A stretch of 64,000 nt of DNA. Origin: Ochotona curzoniae (Eukaryota; Chordata; Mammalia; Lagomorpha; Ochotonidae). Location: positions 25,844,501-25,908,500 of the forward strand of contig NW_024467106.1 of assembly GCF_017591425.1 (NCBI RefSeq). Reading direction: 5' to 3'. The translations under genes and the position numbers were made by a program. Position 1 is the first letter of the stretch. Each line of letters starts with the position of its first letter. Below are positions 49,025-60,807 of the stretch, in pieces. The notes beneath the pieces are model-generated. The model worked only from the letters and a program-made list of their open reading frames with translations. It was not told the DNA's origin and did not search any database.

Positions 49025-49290
49025 TTATTCAGGACTGTTACAGTAGCATAGTAGATTAGGCCTCCACTTGTAGCTACTTTACTTCAAATTAGCTTCCTAC
49101 TAAATTGACTTAGAAATAGCAGGAGATGGTCCAAGCGCTTGGGCCCCTGTACCCACATGGGAAATGTGCATGATGCTCTTGGCCAGACTGGCCCCAGACA
49201 CAGCCATTGTGCCATTTGGGGAATAAATTAGCTGAGAAAAGATCACTCCCTTTCCCCTCCACTATAATTCTGCCTTTCAAATGAATAAAG
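49025..49290 (+). mobile_element. CSINE, old
   Basis: 'gttacagtagcatagtagatt' to 'ttctgcctttcaaatgaataaag'. Confidence 0.78.
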
Positions 49291-49299
49291 TAGATTTAA

Positions 49300-50180
49300 G
49301 AATTTATGTATTATTATTATCATTTTATGATACAGTTTCATAGGCTCTGGGATTTCCCTTATCCCCTCTCCAATGCCCCTCCCCCCACCTAATTCCTCTA
49401 TATCATTACTAAAGCATAGTTCTTCATACACAGTCATATATCCATCTTTGCGGGTATGGACAATGGCAGAGTTCAGCATCCTATTTTCAAGATATAGTGA
49501 ACAGTTTCATTGGGAGTCCATCTTTGTCTGGAAGTCGAGATGCATACTACATTGTATCCTCACATCTGGATATGTTAATTTCCATTTCACAGTTACTGTA
49601 CATCCAGTTAAGTGAAAAGTCACAGTACAAAATCAACAATAGGAAGAAAAATAGAAATTTACAATGCCATGAAGTTAAACAACATGCTACTAGATATGAC
49701 AGTCTGCATTACACAGCTACTATACATCCCCTTAAATGAAAAGACACAAAACAAAATCAACAACAGGAAGAAAAAAGAAATGAACCACACCATGAAGTTA
49801 AATAACATGCTATTGAATAATTAATGTGCTGCTGAAGAAATGAAAAAGAAAATCAAGAACCTTATTCAAGAAATAAAATGATGCTTCTGTATGATCTATA
49901 TGAGTCACTGAGTAATTTAATCAGAAGAAATTGCCTTGAAGAGATGAAACTTACAAAAACAAAAAAATCAAAATTCATGAGATATAGTTTCCACTGATTT
50001 TTGTTGGTGAACTGTGTCTCCTGTAGGCAACAAATGGATGGGTTTTGTTTTTTAATCCAGTCTAATCTATGGTGTTTGATTTTGAGCTTAAGCTGTTTAC
50101 ACTCAGGGTTAATATGTATGGGTGGAAATTTGATCTTGTCATTTTAGGAAAGGGTTATTCATTGATTTAGTCTTCTGTTG
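49300..50180 (-). mobile_element. L1 3'-UTR and ORF2 pieces, antisense
   Basis: 'ttatgatacagtttcatagg' and 'gtttcattgggagtccatct' are antisense L1 3' sequence. 'tgtgtctcctgtaggcaaca' with 'aatccagtctaatctatgg' (about 49995-50090) is antisense ORF2. A near-repeat of about 115 bp occurs within 49560-49810 ('aaatcaacaataggaag', 'aaatcaacaacaggaag'). Confidence 0.6.
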
Positions 50181-50189
50181 TCATTTTGC

Positions 50190-50815
50190 TGGAATGTTCT
50201 TCACATTTGCTTTTGGTAGCAACAAGAAAGCAAATCAAGGCTGATATATCAGAAATTAAAAACACAGTAGAGCAAATTAAAAGTACAGTGGAGAGTCTCA
50301 AAAAATAGAATGAAGCAAGCGGAAGAAAGAATCTCAGGATTGGAAGATATTTCCTGTCACCAGGGGGAAGCAAACAAAAAGCTGGAAGCAGAGCTGGATC
50401 AGGCCAAAAAAAGTATTGAAGAATTGAAAAACACTGTTAAGAGGCCTAATGGAAGAGTTATGGGAGTCCCGGAAGGTGCAGAAAGAGAAACTGGTTTTAC
50501 AGATATATTTAATGAAATAATAAGGGAAAAGCTTCCTAACTGGGAAACAACATCCAGGAGGGGCAAAAAATCCCCAACAGGCTTGATCAAAAGCGATCTT
50601 CAGCAAGGCACATGATCATCAAGCTCTCTTCAGTTGAACATAAGGAAAAGATCCTGAAATGTGCACATGAAAAAAATCAATTGACATATAAAGGAATGTC
50701 AGTTAAGCTCACAGGAGATCTCTCACAAGAAACTCTACAGGCAAGAAGAGAATGGAGTGACATATTCCAGATTCTAAAAGAAAAAAATGTCGGCCCAGGA
50801 TAACATACCCCACAA
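50190..50815 (+). pseudogene. L1 ORF1 remnant
   Basis: Plus-strand frames 50310-50615 and 50612-50803 together encode an L1 ORF1p-like sequence. A coiled-coil-like 'KKLEAELDQAKKSIEELKN' leads to 'VMGVPEGAE' (the start of the RNA-binding domain), then 'IIKLSSVEHKEKILKCA' and 'LTGDLSQETLQARREW'. A frameshift near 50610 and an in-frame stop near 50308 break it. In L1, ORF1p is the RNA chaperone of the retrotransposon particle. This copy is inactive. Confidence 0.85.
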
Positions 50816-50829
50816 AGCTTTTTTTTTTG

Positions 50830-53350
50830 TCTTCGAAAATTAAAGAAAATTCTTTAACAGTAAAGAAAAGTTAAAAGAATATGCCTCTACCAAACCTGCC
50901 CTACAAATGCTACTTCAAGATAAAATAGATATTTTTTTTAAAAATGGGTTTAATATAACCTATTTTCAGGAAAACATTTATTCAAATTCAGTTTAGTCAA
51001 ATTCAGACACTAGTAGAAATGTTTATCTCCTTGAAAAGATAGCCTCCACCACATTATCCAAATGGCATCTGTGTGCAAACGGAGCTGGTGTGTATTCTCA
51101 ATGTATTGGTGAGGGGCAGGGAAACACTCATTCATCCTCAGCAGTGCTTCTGGTCTCCTGGCCTTGACACCTTGTGTCCAAGTACGCAATGTGCATAACT
51201 CAGAGTTTGTCATTTTTTGCACAATCAAGACCAACTGCTAATGTCACCTTAACACCCTGAGGTTAAGCAAGGCTCCCCTTGGCTTTTGTTGTCTGCGTGT
51301 TCTCTGCTTCAGTCTTAGCCTTTATTGGGCCCTAAAAGACACAGGCCCTCAGCTCTCCGCTGCCTTTTATGTCTATTGCTGTAAGTGTATGGAAATATCT
51401 AGAACCCTTTTAAACAACAGGAAAGCAAAGAGAGATCAGTTTATTCCTTTTGGTGATAATGTAGATTGAGATGAACATTTAGGAAAGAATTGCAAGTGCT
51501 GCTTATGTCCAAAGAGAATTTAGTGGCAGAATGCCTTCTTCCTTCTACTTTATTGGAAACTGACTGATTCAGATATTAGCTATATCTTAAAACATAACTT
51601 CACAGTAATATTTGGACTGGTATTCGACTGAACAACTAGGTTTATGCCTAGCTGAGTGGCACATAGAATTGACTATCATGTATTCTATAGGAACTCTATT
51701 GCAACTGTCAGTTGCTGTTGTGAATGTGAAAGCAGCCACAAACGATACATAAATGGAAACTTTATTTAAGCATATAGCAGATTGAATTTGATCTGAAGAC
51801 TATATTTGGCCAATCTCTGGACCAGACCGAATTTATTGATTAGAAACAGGGCCCTAGTTATTACATTTTTTGAAATAATGAGCACTTAGTGAATTATGGT
51901 TGAATGAGCATGAAACTGATATCCTAGTGGAAATAGGGTTTCCATCATGAATTTATGTGCTGACAAATTTACAGTCATTTTTATTGGTTTACAAAATAGT
52001 ATCCCATAGTAGTTAAGGAAGGCTGCTGACAATCACAGGTAAATGCAGAAGTGTTTCTCTGCAGCTTGTGTGTGCATATATTTTATCTTAGTTAAGCAAA
52101 AATACACACTTCTAACTACATATGTTGTTCTGTAATTTTTCAAAATGCTGCTAAAAGCTCAAGTAAGACATAGGCTTATTTAACATAATTAAGTAATTAT
52201 TTAATGACAGGGTGTCCAGTGCTCTAAATTTTTCAACAGTCACTGAACTCTAGTATCTATCAAGCACTTTGTACAAGTAAACTCTATTTTATGGCTCCTC
52301 ATCCTTCTGGATAATATGGAATATTGTTTTTGCTGAAAATGCTCCTGACAGCTATTTTGGGAAATTTTGAGAGAAATGTTTCCCATGTTAATGGACAGAT
52401 TATATCTGCTCCTGTGATTCTGATAATTAGTTTTTCTCTCTTTTACCTGCTTAAGGACCTCTTCGGTTTTATGACTAAAGTTGAGAAATCTTCTCTTAGC
52501 TTTGGATCATTGTGCATGCCTCACACCTGCTACTGACAACTGGTAATACCTTCCTTCTACGTAGAGGACTTCTTACTGTCAGGTGCTCCATCAACATCCT
52601 CACTTCCTGTTTGGTACATCCTTTGAGAGTGCATGGAGCACCAAGTTTTCTGATGTCTTCCATTTCGGGCAGCAGAATAGGCTTCTTTATTGGCTCTGTG
52701 CAAGTTGAACTTGTTCCTCACTTTGTCAAGTGCTAAAGCATCATGACTTGTCCATTCTTTCCTGTGCATCTTCTAGAGTCTTAGTACAGACAACACTTTG
52801 TTTCTACTGCACTCACCTTCTACCCTCCCATCCTTGGATCCCATTCTGGGCATGAGTCATTGTGATGGGATTAGATCTGCAAAAGTGCCTCTCACCCAGA
52901 GTGAGAGGAGTCAAACCAAATGCCACTGTCTTCTCACAACCTAGTCTCTCTGTGAGTTCAAAATCAATCCTTCACATTTAAGGCTTATACTTTTACTTTA
53001 TATAGTTTATACCATCACTTTTAAATCGCAACTCAGAAGGCTTATTTGAAGGAAAAATAAGTAATTTTTCTGATGTCAGTCATACTGATAGAGAATAATG
53101 GAGTCAGAATCTCTTTCTATCTCCCTCAAATTCCATAATGTTGAGGCACTGGACCAGCCCCCATTTAATAAATCAATCTTTACAAACAGAATATTTCATC
53201 CTAGTGGATTATCAGACATTTTTATTAAATGCAAATGGCTACTAGATTAAAGTCAGAGCCATATACTAAATAACAGCACTCTTACAGTAGAGTATAATAT
53301 TTATATAAATGGCAAAGTGTAGGGTTCAATTGAATGACAATATATAAAAA
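50830..53350. other. Gene-free stretch
   Basis: No gene is recognised. A minus-strand frame at 51010-51234 (74 codons) has no domain I know. A hAT-like remnant lies at 51660-51840. The rest is AT-rich intergenic DNA. Confidence 0.4.
51660..51840 (+). mobile_element. hAT-like DNA-transposon remnant
   Basis: 'gttgtgaatgtgaaagcagcc' with 'acgatacataaatggaaac' and 'tttatttaagcatatagcag', then 'atatttggccaatctctgga'. Same family as 36025-36242. Confidence 0.55.
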
Positions 53351-53359
53351 TGATTTCTA

Positions 53360-53625
53360 AAAAGATTTACAAAGAGAAAAGACAGAGGGAAATGTCTTCC
53401 ATTCGCTAGTTCATTCCTCATATGGCCACAACAACCAGAGCTGATACAATCCAGAGTCAGGAACCAGGCTTCCATTGGGTCTCCCACATGGATGCAAGGG
53501 CTTAAACACTTGAATTATGCCCAATGCTTTCTCAGTCCATAAGTGGGGAGCTGGATCAGAAGTAGAGCAGCTGAGCCTAAAACCAGTGCTCATATAGGTT
53601 GCCATGCTACAGGCACAGATTTTCG
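53360..53625 (-). mobile_element. CSINE
   Basis: 'ttctaaaaagatttacaaag' to 'gccatgctacaggcacag'. Confidence 0.8.
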
Positions 53626-53689
53626 AGTTTCTCTCTGGTTTTCAATTGCATTATTAAGTTTTTCTCAATACCTAAACTCATTGCATTTA

Positions 53690-53729
53690 ACTGAGAGAGA
53701 GAGAATAGCTAGCTAGAGATGGATGGATG

Positions 53730-53761
<32 letters not shown>

Positions 53762-54025
53762 AGGAGCTTCTGTCCACTGGTTCACTCCCCAGATGGCTGT
53801 AATGGCCACAGCTGGGCCAGTCAGAAGCCAGGGTTCAGGAACTTCAAGGTTCATGTGTGTGGCAGAAGTTCAAGCACTTGGACCATCTTCCATTGCTCTC
53901 CCAGCTGCATTAGTAGGGAGCAGGATCAGAAGTGGAACAGCACCAACTTGAACCAGTGCCCATTTGGGATGTCAGCATCATAGGCTATGGCATTCCCTTT
54001 TACACCATGGTGCTGGTCCCACTGG
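53690..54025 (-). mobile_element. CSINE with embedded tetranucleotide repeat
   Basis: 'taactgagagagagagaata' to 'acaccatggtgctggtccc'. The (GATG)n(GATA)n(GACA)n run at 53720-53761 has expanded inside its GA-rich part. Confidence 0.82.
53720..53761. repeat. Compound (GATG)(GATA)(GACA) microsatellite
   Basis: Three short adjacent tetranucleotide arrays totalling about 40 bp. Confidence 0.95.
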
Positions 54026-54435
54026 CACTCAGTTCTAAATCGACAAAGGGAGAACTTCCAGGGTACATCCAAGGTACTCTTCAAGCTACATTGGATATCC
54101 AGCTGTTATCAATCAGCAATGGCTCCATGGCTGCACAAACATAAAAATGTAGCTTCTGAGTTTCCACAGCTCTGGGACTTAAGGGAACAATTCTCAGGAA
54201 AAGGGGAAAGATGGCTTGCGAAGACACCCCAACATTTTATATTTGTGGAAGAACTATATACAAAAGGATTTCCTTTTATAACAGTTTTTGTGTGTGATTG
54301 TTTATTTTTTTCTTTTGCTGCTGTGAGACTCGTGTAACACCCAAGCATATCATTGTGTATTTTGCTATAGGAGTGTCAAGAACACCGTTGAAGTTTGTAA
54401 TGCAGTTGCTGTCTGTGAGGAACTCACATGGGAGG

Positions 54436-55709
54436 TGCTGGAGACCAGCTCCAGCCGAGTTCGGAACTCAGGAACGGTGTGTGAATCAGTGGGAAAGAAG
54501 GAGAGATGTGGACCATTACGGCATGATGCTCATAATGGACAACTCCAAAAAAGCTGACTTCTTTATTTATGTGGAAATCATCGCAAGCTTTTGCGTAACA
54601 TCCAATTGTTTCATTTTTACTTCATGGTTAAGAGAACACAAAAACAACCCTAAAAATCATTATTGTTATTTTATGCCAAAGAAAACATTTTCAGCAAACC
54701 ATTATTCATTCATACCTGCAGTCACCGGCTGAAGCCAGGAACTCCACTGTTGGCAGCACATGCGGTTACGTAGTGACAGGTGGTTTACTTATATTCAAAA
54801 TCAATTTACACTAAACTAAAACTAATATTACTTCAAATATCAAGAGTACAGAACTAAAAAGAAAGTTCATAAATGAAAAGAATTTATAAAGGCATATATC
54901 ATAGATTCTTTATTAAATCTTATAATCAGTCATATACCATCACCTTCACTTAGTACCAACTCAGTTGTTTTTTGTTCTTTTGTTGAAGGGCAGTGAAAAG
55001 AATTAGGGCAACTATGAATGGAGGGTCTTTACAAAAGACTGCATTTATCTTTTCAAACTAATTTATTTCCCTAAATATAAGTACCAGTATAAGGTAGAAA
55101 TTTTAAACCGTTTTTCTTTGGGAGTTTACATTTATCTCCCTTTAGAAGATACTACCTATACTTTCTGCTTCCTGTGGTGAGAAACGAAAATGCATCATTT
55201 CATGTGTTGTGACAGCTAAGGCTGCACAGTATAGAAACCCTTCATACCTCCATGATTGCCATCTGCTCCAAGATATTATCAAATCATTTCTTATGGAGAA
55301 CATCATGCATCTTAGTAGAGTAAGTTCCAGGTCAAAAGTGGGCACACAATAAGACATTTGAGAACAACATAGGCTCAATTTGTGCTACTGTGTGCTTTTA
55401 ACTATGTCTCATGGTCTTAAGTTGCTAAAGAACCTTTTACCATAACATGATTGATCAGTTTGAGGTGTTATACCAGTTCCAGGAATCATTTCACGTTTGC
55501 AGAAAAACAACAACGTCCTCAGGAGAATTCTGTGAAATATTAGAGAGGTGATTGAGTGTCCAAACAATGGGGTGAGGCAGCAATGAAGTGATTAGAGACA
55601 TTCTGCTGGGCCTTACCACGGAGCCAGAAACTCCTTGTAGCTTTGCTAACTGAGGAGCAGTGCTAATCACACCCTCACTCCATCCGTCCCAACTGCATGG
55701 CTTCCCACA
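54436..55709 (-). mobile_element. Solo LTR, ERV2/ERVK type, minus strand
   Basis: Read on the minus strand it begins TGTGGGAAGCCATGCAG at 55709 and ends GGTCTCCAGCA at 54436, about 1274 bp. It aligns end to end with the plus-strand LTR at 57573-58850 at roughly 80 percent by eye. A minus-strand AATAAA (plus 54562-54567) marks the R region. Flanking hexamers gggagg and ggaaga match at only 4 of 6 positions, so its target duplication has decayed. No internal retroviral genes adjoin it. The breakpoint of the downstream tandem array falls inside it, at 55161. Confidence 0.82.
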
Positions 55710-55917
55710 GGAAGAAAAGATTGAATATCAGATGATGAATGAATATTATGAGCAATTTAAATTCAAATTTGTGATAGGTGGATACATTACTTAGAAGTTT
55801 TGAAAAGGAGTATAATAGCAACAAGAGGAATAATCAATTATGCTTTCATAATGATCTCTTTTTCTCTTTTTAGGGACAAAGGGAGCAACAGATCAATGGC
55901 TTAAAAAAAGAAATTAA

Positions 55918-56215
55918 ATTGGGACCAGCACAGTGACATAGCAGGCCAATCCTCTGCCTACAACACCAGCAGCCCATATAAATGCTCATCCAAATCCCAG
56001 CTGCTCTACTTCCAACCTAACTCCCAGCTGATGGCGTGAAAAAGCAGTGGAGGATGCTCCAAGTTCTTGGGCTCTACCACCCACAATGGAGACCTGGATG
56101 AAGTTCTGATCACCTGGCTTTGGACTAGCCAAGCTCTGGCCATTGTAGCCATTTGGAGAGTGAACCAACAGATAAGTGATCTCTCTGTGTTTCTGTCTGT
56201 GAAATAAATAATGAT
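55918..56215 (+). mobile_element. CSINE, array unit 1
   Basis: 'ttgggaccagcacagtgaca' to 'gtctgtgaaataaataatg', followed by the (TTTC)n tract. Confidence 0.88.
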
Positions 56216-56231
56216 GCTGGGTGCACAGAAA

Positions 56232-56334
56232 CTTTCTATTTTCTTTCTCTCTTTCTTTCTTTCTTTTCTTTTTCTTTCTTTCTTTCTTTCTATCTCTCTC
56301 TTTCTTCCTTTCTTTCTTTCTTTCTCTCTCTGTT

Positions 56335-56429
<95 letters not shown>

Positions 56430-56440
56430 CTCCCTCCCCT
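56232..56440. repeat. (TTTC)n/(CT)n pyrimidine tract, unit 1
   Basis: About 200 bp of nearly pure pyrimidine, mainly TTTC repeats ending in (TC)n. It lies between a plus-strand CSINE tail and a minus-strand CSINE. The Lys/Glu/Arg-only or Phe/Leu/Ser-only frames across it are translation artefacts. Confidence 0.97.
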
Positions 56441-56732
56441 TTTTAAAGGCATGGAGACACAGAGATCCTCCATCCACCAGTCTACTCAAAAGTGCCAGGC
56501 ATAGGTCAGGTTGAAACCAGGAGTCTGGCACTCCATCCAGGTCTCCCACATGAGTGGCAGGGACCTAACCACTTGAGTCACTACCTAATGCTTCTCAGGG
56601 TTCACATTAGAAAGAAGATGGAATCGTAAGTGCAGCCGTGACTCCAACCCAGGCTCTGAAATATGGCTCTTTAACATTGTGCCAAATACCTCAATGGCTC
56701 TTTAACCACTGTGCCAAATACCTGCCCTAACC
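56441..56732 (-). mobile_element. CSINE, old, array unit 1
   Basis: 'tttttaaaggcatggagacac' to 'tgccaaatacctgcccta'. It holds an internal 25-bp near-duplication (ggctctttaacca/cattgtgccaaatacct). Confidence 0.78.
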
Positions 56733-57566
56733 CCAAATGTTTTTATCAGTATCACTTGTCCCATCCTAACACAAGTGAAAATCCTTTGAATTTCAAATTG
56801 ATGCCACTGTCTTCTGTCAATAATTATCTTAATATTAAGGAGAACTAATTACTACACTAATTACTATAAAATAAGTAAAAAGTGATATTTTCCCTTGGTC
56901 TTTACTATGTCCAATGATTCCCACTCTACAATGGAGAATTGGGCATCAGCAACCTTTCCTGCCATCGTATGCCTACAGCTGATTTTCTATATCAGTCTTT
57001 CTGCTCACCGATCTAAATCCAATGCCTGCATCTTCTTTTAAAATAAAATTAAGGATATCACGGAGAACCAAGCTTTTAGGACAAAGATATCCAGTATCAC
57101 AATTTCTAGGCAGACAGAAAACCATCGTGCATGCATATGTCAAGAAAAAGAAACTCTTATAATTAAGATCTTTCTGGAAAAGAATCACCTTTTCATTTCT
57201 GCTACAGAAGGGACACCTTTTTTTCTGTGAGAATAATCCGAATAACAGAATTGATAAGACAGACATTGTTCCTTTGATCACCAGTACATAGCAAACATAC
57301 AGTTCACAAAATGCTTAGATTTTCATGTTCCAAGTTTTCTTTACCTAATGCATACGATTCCAGTTCATATTTTCACATAACCAATTTTAAGTTTATTTTT
57401 TTATTTTTACATGTAATAGATTCAAATCCTTTAAGGAATTAAGTATAAGAAAGAAGGGAAAGAAGGATTGAGAGGAGGCAAGCATGAAAGATAAACCAAG
57501 TTTCCCCTGTTATGCGGCCTAGTAGAAAATGGACCACCAAATATGTGCCACTACATACATTACAAC
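56733..57566. other. Single-copy-like spacer, array unit 1
   Basis: AT-rich sequence without a recognised gene or repeat, duplicated at 61111-61944. The 102-codon minus-strand frame at 56973-57281 has no known domain. Confidence 0.4.
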
Positions 57567-57572
57567 ATACAG
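57567..57572. repeat. 6-bp target-site duplication of solo LTR (left)
   Basis: The hexamer atacag immediately precedes the LTR 5' TG and is repeated at 58851-58856 after its terminal CA. Confidence 0.9.
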
Positions 57573-58850
57573 TGTGGGGAGCCGTGCAGTTGGGTCAGAT
57601 GGCATGGGTGTGTGATGAGCACCGCTCCTCAGTTAGCAAGGCTGCGAGGAGTTTCTAGCTGCGTGGCAAGGCCCGGCAGAATGTCTCTGGTCACCTCATT
57701 GCTGCCTCACCCATTGCATGGAACTCAATCACCTCTCTGATATTTCATAGAATTCTTCTGAGGGTGCTGTTGTTGTTTTTCTGCTAATGTGAAGTAATTC
57801 CTGTAACTGATATGACACCTCAAATTGATCTATCATGTTATGATAAAAACACCTGTAGTAATGTAAGGCTATGACACACAGTTAAAAGTATACAATAATA
57901 CAATTGAGCCCACAAGTTTCCAAACATCCTGTTATGTGCCCACTTTTGTCCTAAAGTTTGCCCTAGTATAAGTAATGTTTTCCTTAAGAAATGGCTTGAT
58001 AATATCTTGCAACAGATGGCAATCATGGAGGTACAAAGAGTTTGTTTACCATGCACCTCGAACTGTTACAACACATGATATTACGCATTTTAGTTTTTTA
58101 CCACAGAAAGCAAAAGTATATGGGGCATCTTTTATAAGGAAATAAATGTGAACCCCCTCAAATTGGCTAAAAATTTCTATCTTATATTGGCATTCATATT
58201 TAGGGAAAGAAAACAGTTTATATAGATGAAAGAAAGTTTCTTGTAAGAGGCCCTCTGTTTGTAGATTAGCTGAATTGCCTTGATCCCTTTCACTGCCCTT
58301 TAACAAAAGAATAAAAAATAATTGAATCAGCACTAGGTGACGTAATTAATGCATGATTTGATTATAAGATTTAGCAAAGAATCTATGTTATATGCTTTTA
58401 TAAAATCCTTTTACTTATGATCTTTTAATTCTGTATTCTTAATATTTTAATCAATATTAGTTTGTGTTTAGTAAAAGTTGATTTTGAGTATAAGTAAACT
58501 ACTTGTCACTATGTAACTGCATGCGCTGCCAACTGTGGAGTTCCTGGCTTCAGCCAGGTGATTGCAGGTTTCAATGAGTAATGGTTTGTTAAGAATGTTT
58601 TCTTTGAAATAGAAAAATATTTTTTAGGATTGCTTCTTGCATTTTCATAACCATGATGTAATGAAAAATGAAACAATTGGATGTTGTGAAAAAACTTGTG
58701 ATGATTTATGTATAAATAAAGAAGGCAACTTTTCTGAGTTGTCCATTATGAGCATCAAATCATAGTGGTCCGTGTCTTATCTCTTCCTATCATCTCGCCG
58801 ATCCACGCATCCTTTGCAAGCTCTCAGTCAGCTGGAGCTGGTCTCCGGCA
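57573..58850 (+). mobile_element. Solo LTR, ERV2/ERVK type, plus strand, array unit 1
   Basis: This 1278-bp element begins TGTGGGGAGCCGTGC and ends GGTCTCCGGCA, with the TG...CA termini of a retroviral LTR. A perfect 6-bp target duplication, atacag, lies at 57567-57572 and 58851-58856; six bases is typical of ERV2/ERVK elements. A combined TATA-like/AATAAA sequence (tataaataaa) is at 58711-58720 with U5-like sequence after it. There is no gag, pol or env sequence beside it, so it is the product of LTR-LTR recombination. Short open frames inside have no recognisable domain. Confidence 0.9.
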
Positions 58851-58856
58851 ATACAG
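58851..58856. repeat. 6-bp target-site duplication of solo LTR (right)
   Basis: The hexamer atacag immediately follows the LTR terminal CA and matches 57567-57572 exactly. Confidence 0.9.
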
Positions 58857-59383
58857 CATTGGCATTTATCACTCTTACAGCAAGACCTAAAAGTGAAATG
58901 AGAAGCTAAAATTTGACTTCACCTTAAAAATAACAAAAACTAAAAATAGGGAAAATGCAAAAAGCTGGAGACCTAACAGTAGCAGAGATGAAGAATTGGG
59001 AAGAAAACAGCAGGAACTATACAAGATTGCTTATTTATGTAACTCTAACCAAGACAGGCGTAGGGAATAGAAAGCACTACTATTGCAGAGCCCTTTTATC
59101 ATGTATTATCTTCCGTGGTTCCTAACAAATAAATTGTGAAATAGGTCATACAGAGTATTACATAAATTGAAAAATTACAGACCCATTTAGACAAAACTAA
59201 GATTTACTGCAGTGTTGGAAGGAATAAAGCAGGAAGCTTTGGTACTGGATCTAGCTTGAATTTCCAGTTCTATTACCAACTTTCTCTGACATTTAGAGCC
59301 TGTCAGTTTACTCATGTTTTTTCCTTATCTGTAAAATGAGAACAGTGGGTACTTCGTGTATTTCTCTTTCTGTTTTCGTTTTT
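58857..59383. other. Spacer between solo LTR and array junction
   Basis: No recognised gene or repeat. Duplicated at 63235-63761. Confidence 0.4.
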
Positions 59384-59528
59384 TTTTAAAGATTTATTTT
59401 TATTATTTTTTATTGGAAAGGCGGATATACAGAGAGGAGATACAGAGAGGAAGATCTTCCGTCCGATGATTCACTCCCCAAGTGAGCCGCAACGGCCGAT
59501 ACTATGCCGATCCGAAGCCAGGCTTCGG
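59384..59528 (-). mobile_element. Truncated CSINE at array junction
   Basis: It starts 'ttttttttaaagatttattt' and stops abruptly at '...gaagccaggcttcgg', where it joins LTR sequence. The rest of the element (its tRNA-like head) is missing, so the duplication junction lies here. Confidence 0.9.
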
Positions 59529-60077
59529 CTTTCTGCTTCCTGTGGTGAGAAACGAAAATGCATCATTTCATGTGTTGTGACAGCTAAGGCTGCACAGTAT
59601 AGAAACCCTTCATACCTCCATGATTGCCATCTGCTCCAAGATATTATCAAATCATTTCTTATGGAGAACATCATGCATCTTAGTAGAGTAAGTTCCAGGT
59701 CAAAAGTGGGCACACAATAAGACATTTGAGAACAACATAGGCTCAATTTGTGCTACTGTGTGCTTTTAACTATGTCTCATGGTCTTAAGTTGCTAAAGAA
59801 CCTTTTACCATAACATGATTGATCAGTTTGAGGTGTTATACCAGTTCCAGGAATCATTTCACGTTTGCAGAAAAACAACAACGTCCTCAGGAGAATTCTG
59901 TGAAATATTAGAGAGGTGATTGAGTGTCCAAACAATGGGGTGAGGCAGCAATGAAGTGATTAGAGACATTCTGCTGGGCCTTACCACGGAGCCAGAAACT
60001 CCTTGTAGCTTTGCTAACTGAGGAGCAGTGCTAATCACACCCTCACTCCATCTGTCCCAACTGCATGGCTTCCCACA
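59529..60077 (-). mobile_element. Truncated LTR, minus strand, array unit 2
   Basis: This is a copy of 55161-55709, the 5' part of the minus-strand LTR. The rest of the LTR is missing because the duplication breakpoint cut through it. It is joined directly to a truncated CSINE (59384-59528). Confidence 0.88.
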
Positions 60078-60285
60078 GGAAGAAAAGATTGAATATCAGA
60101 TGACGAATGAATATTATGAGCAATTTAAATTCAAATTTGTGATAGGTGGATACATTACTTAGAAGTTTTGAAAAGGAGTATAATAGCAACAAGAGGAATA
60201 ATCAATTATGCTTTCATAATGATCTCTTTTTCTCTTTTTAGGGACAAAGGGAGCAACAGATCAATGGCTTAAAAAAAGAAATTAA

Positions 60286-60583
60286 ATTGGGACCAGCACA
60301 GTGACATAGCAGGCCAATCCTCTGCCTACAACACCAGCAGCCCATATAAATGCTCATCCAAATCCCAGCTGCTCTACTTCCAACCTAACTCCCAGCTGAT
60401 GGCGTGAAAAAGCAGTGGAGGATGCTCCAAGTTCTTGGGCTCTACCACCCACAATGGAGACCTGGATGAAGTTCTGATCACCTGGCTTTGGACTAGCCAA
60501 GCTCTGGCCATTGTAGCCATTTGGAGAGTGAACCAACAGATAAGTGATCTCTCTGTGTTTCTGTCTGTGAAATAAATAATGAT
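60286..60583 (+). mobile_element. CSINE, array unit 2
   Basis: Copy of 55918-56215 by tandem duplication. Confidence 0.88.
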
Positions 60584-60599
60584 GCTGGGTGCACAGAAA

Positions 60600-60712
60600 C
60601 TTTCTATTTTCTTTCTCTCTTTCTTTCTTTCTTTCTTTCTTTTTTCTTTCTTTCTTTCTTCCTTTCTTTCTTTCTTTCTTTTTTCTTTCTTTCTTTCTTT
60701 CTTTCTTTCTCT

Positions 60713-60807
<95 letters not shown>

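Larger units (their letters stand above)
55161..59528. repeat. 4.37-kb tandem array, unit 1
   Basis: The unit runs from 'ctttctgcttcctg' inside the minus-strand LTR to a truncated CSINE ending '...gccaggcttcgg'. The contents in order are: partial LTR (minus), CSINE (plus), a long (TTTC)n tract, an older CSINE (minus), single-copy DNA, solo LTR (plus) and a truncated CSINE (minus). Unit 2 starts 4368 bp later. Confidence 0.95.

Noticed and set aside
51010..51234. 74-codon minus-strand frame as a possible transposase or host gene remnant
   Set aside because: No recognisable motif, and the length is within chance expectation.
53720..53761. Regular short repeats that might suggest a CRISPR-like array
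   Set aside because: They are simple GATG/GATA/GACA microsatellites with no spacers, in a eukaryotic genome.
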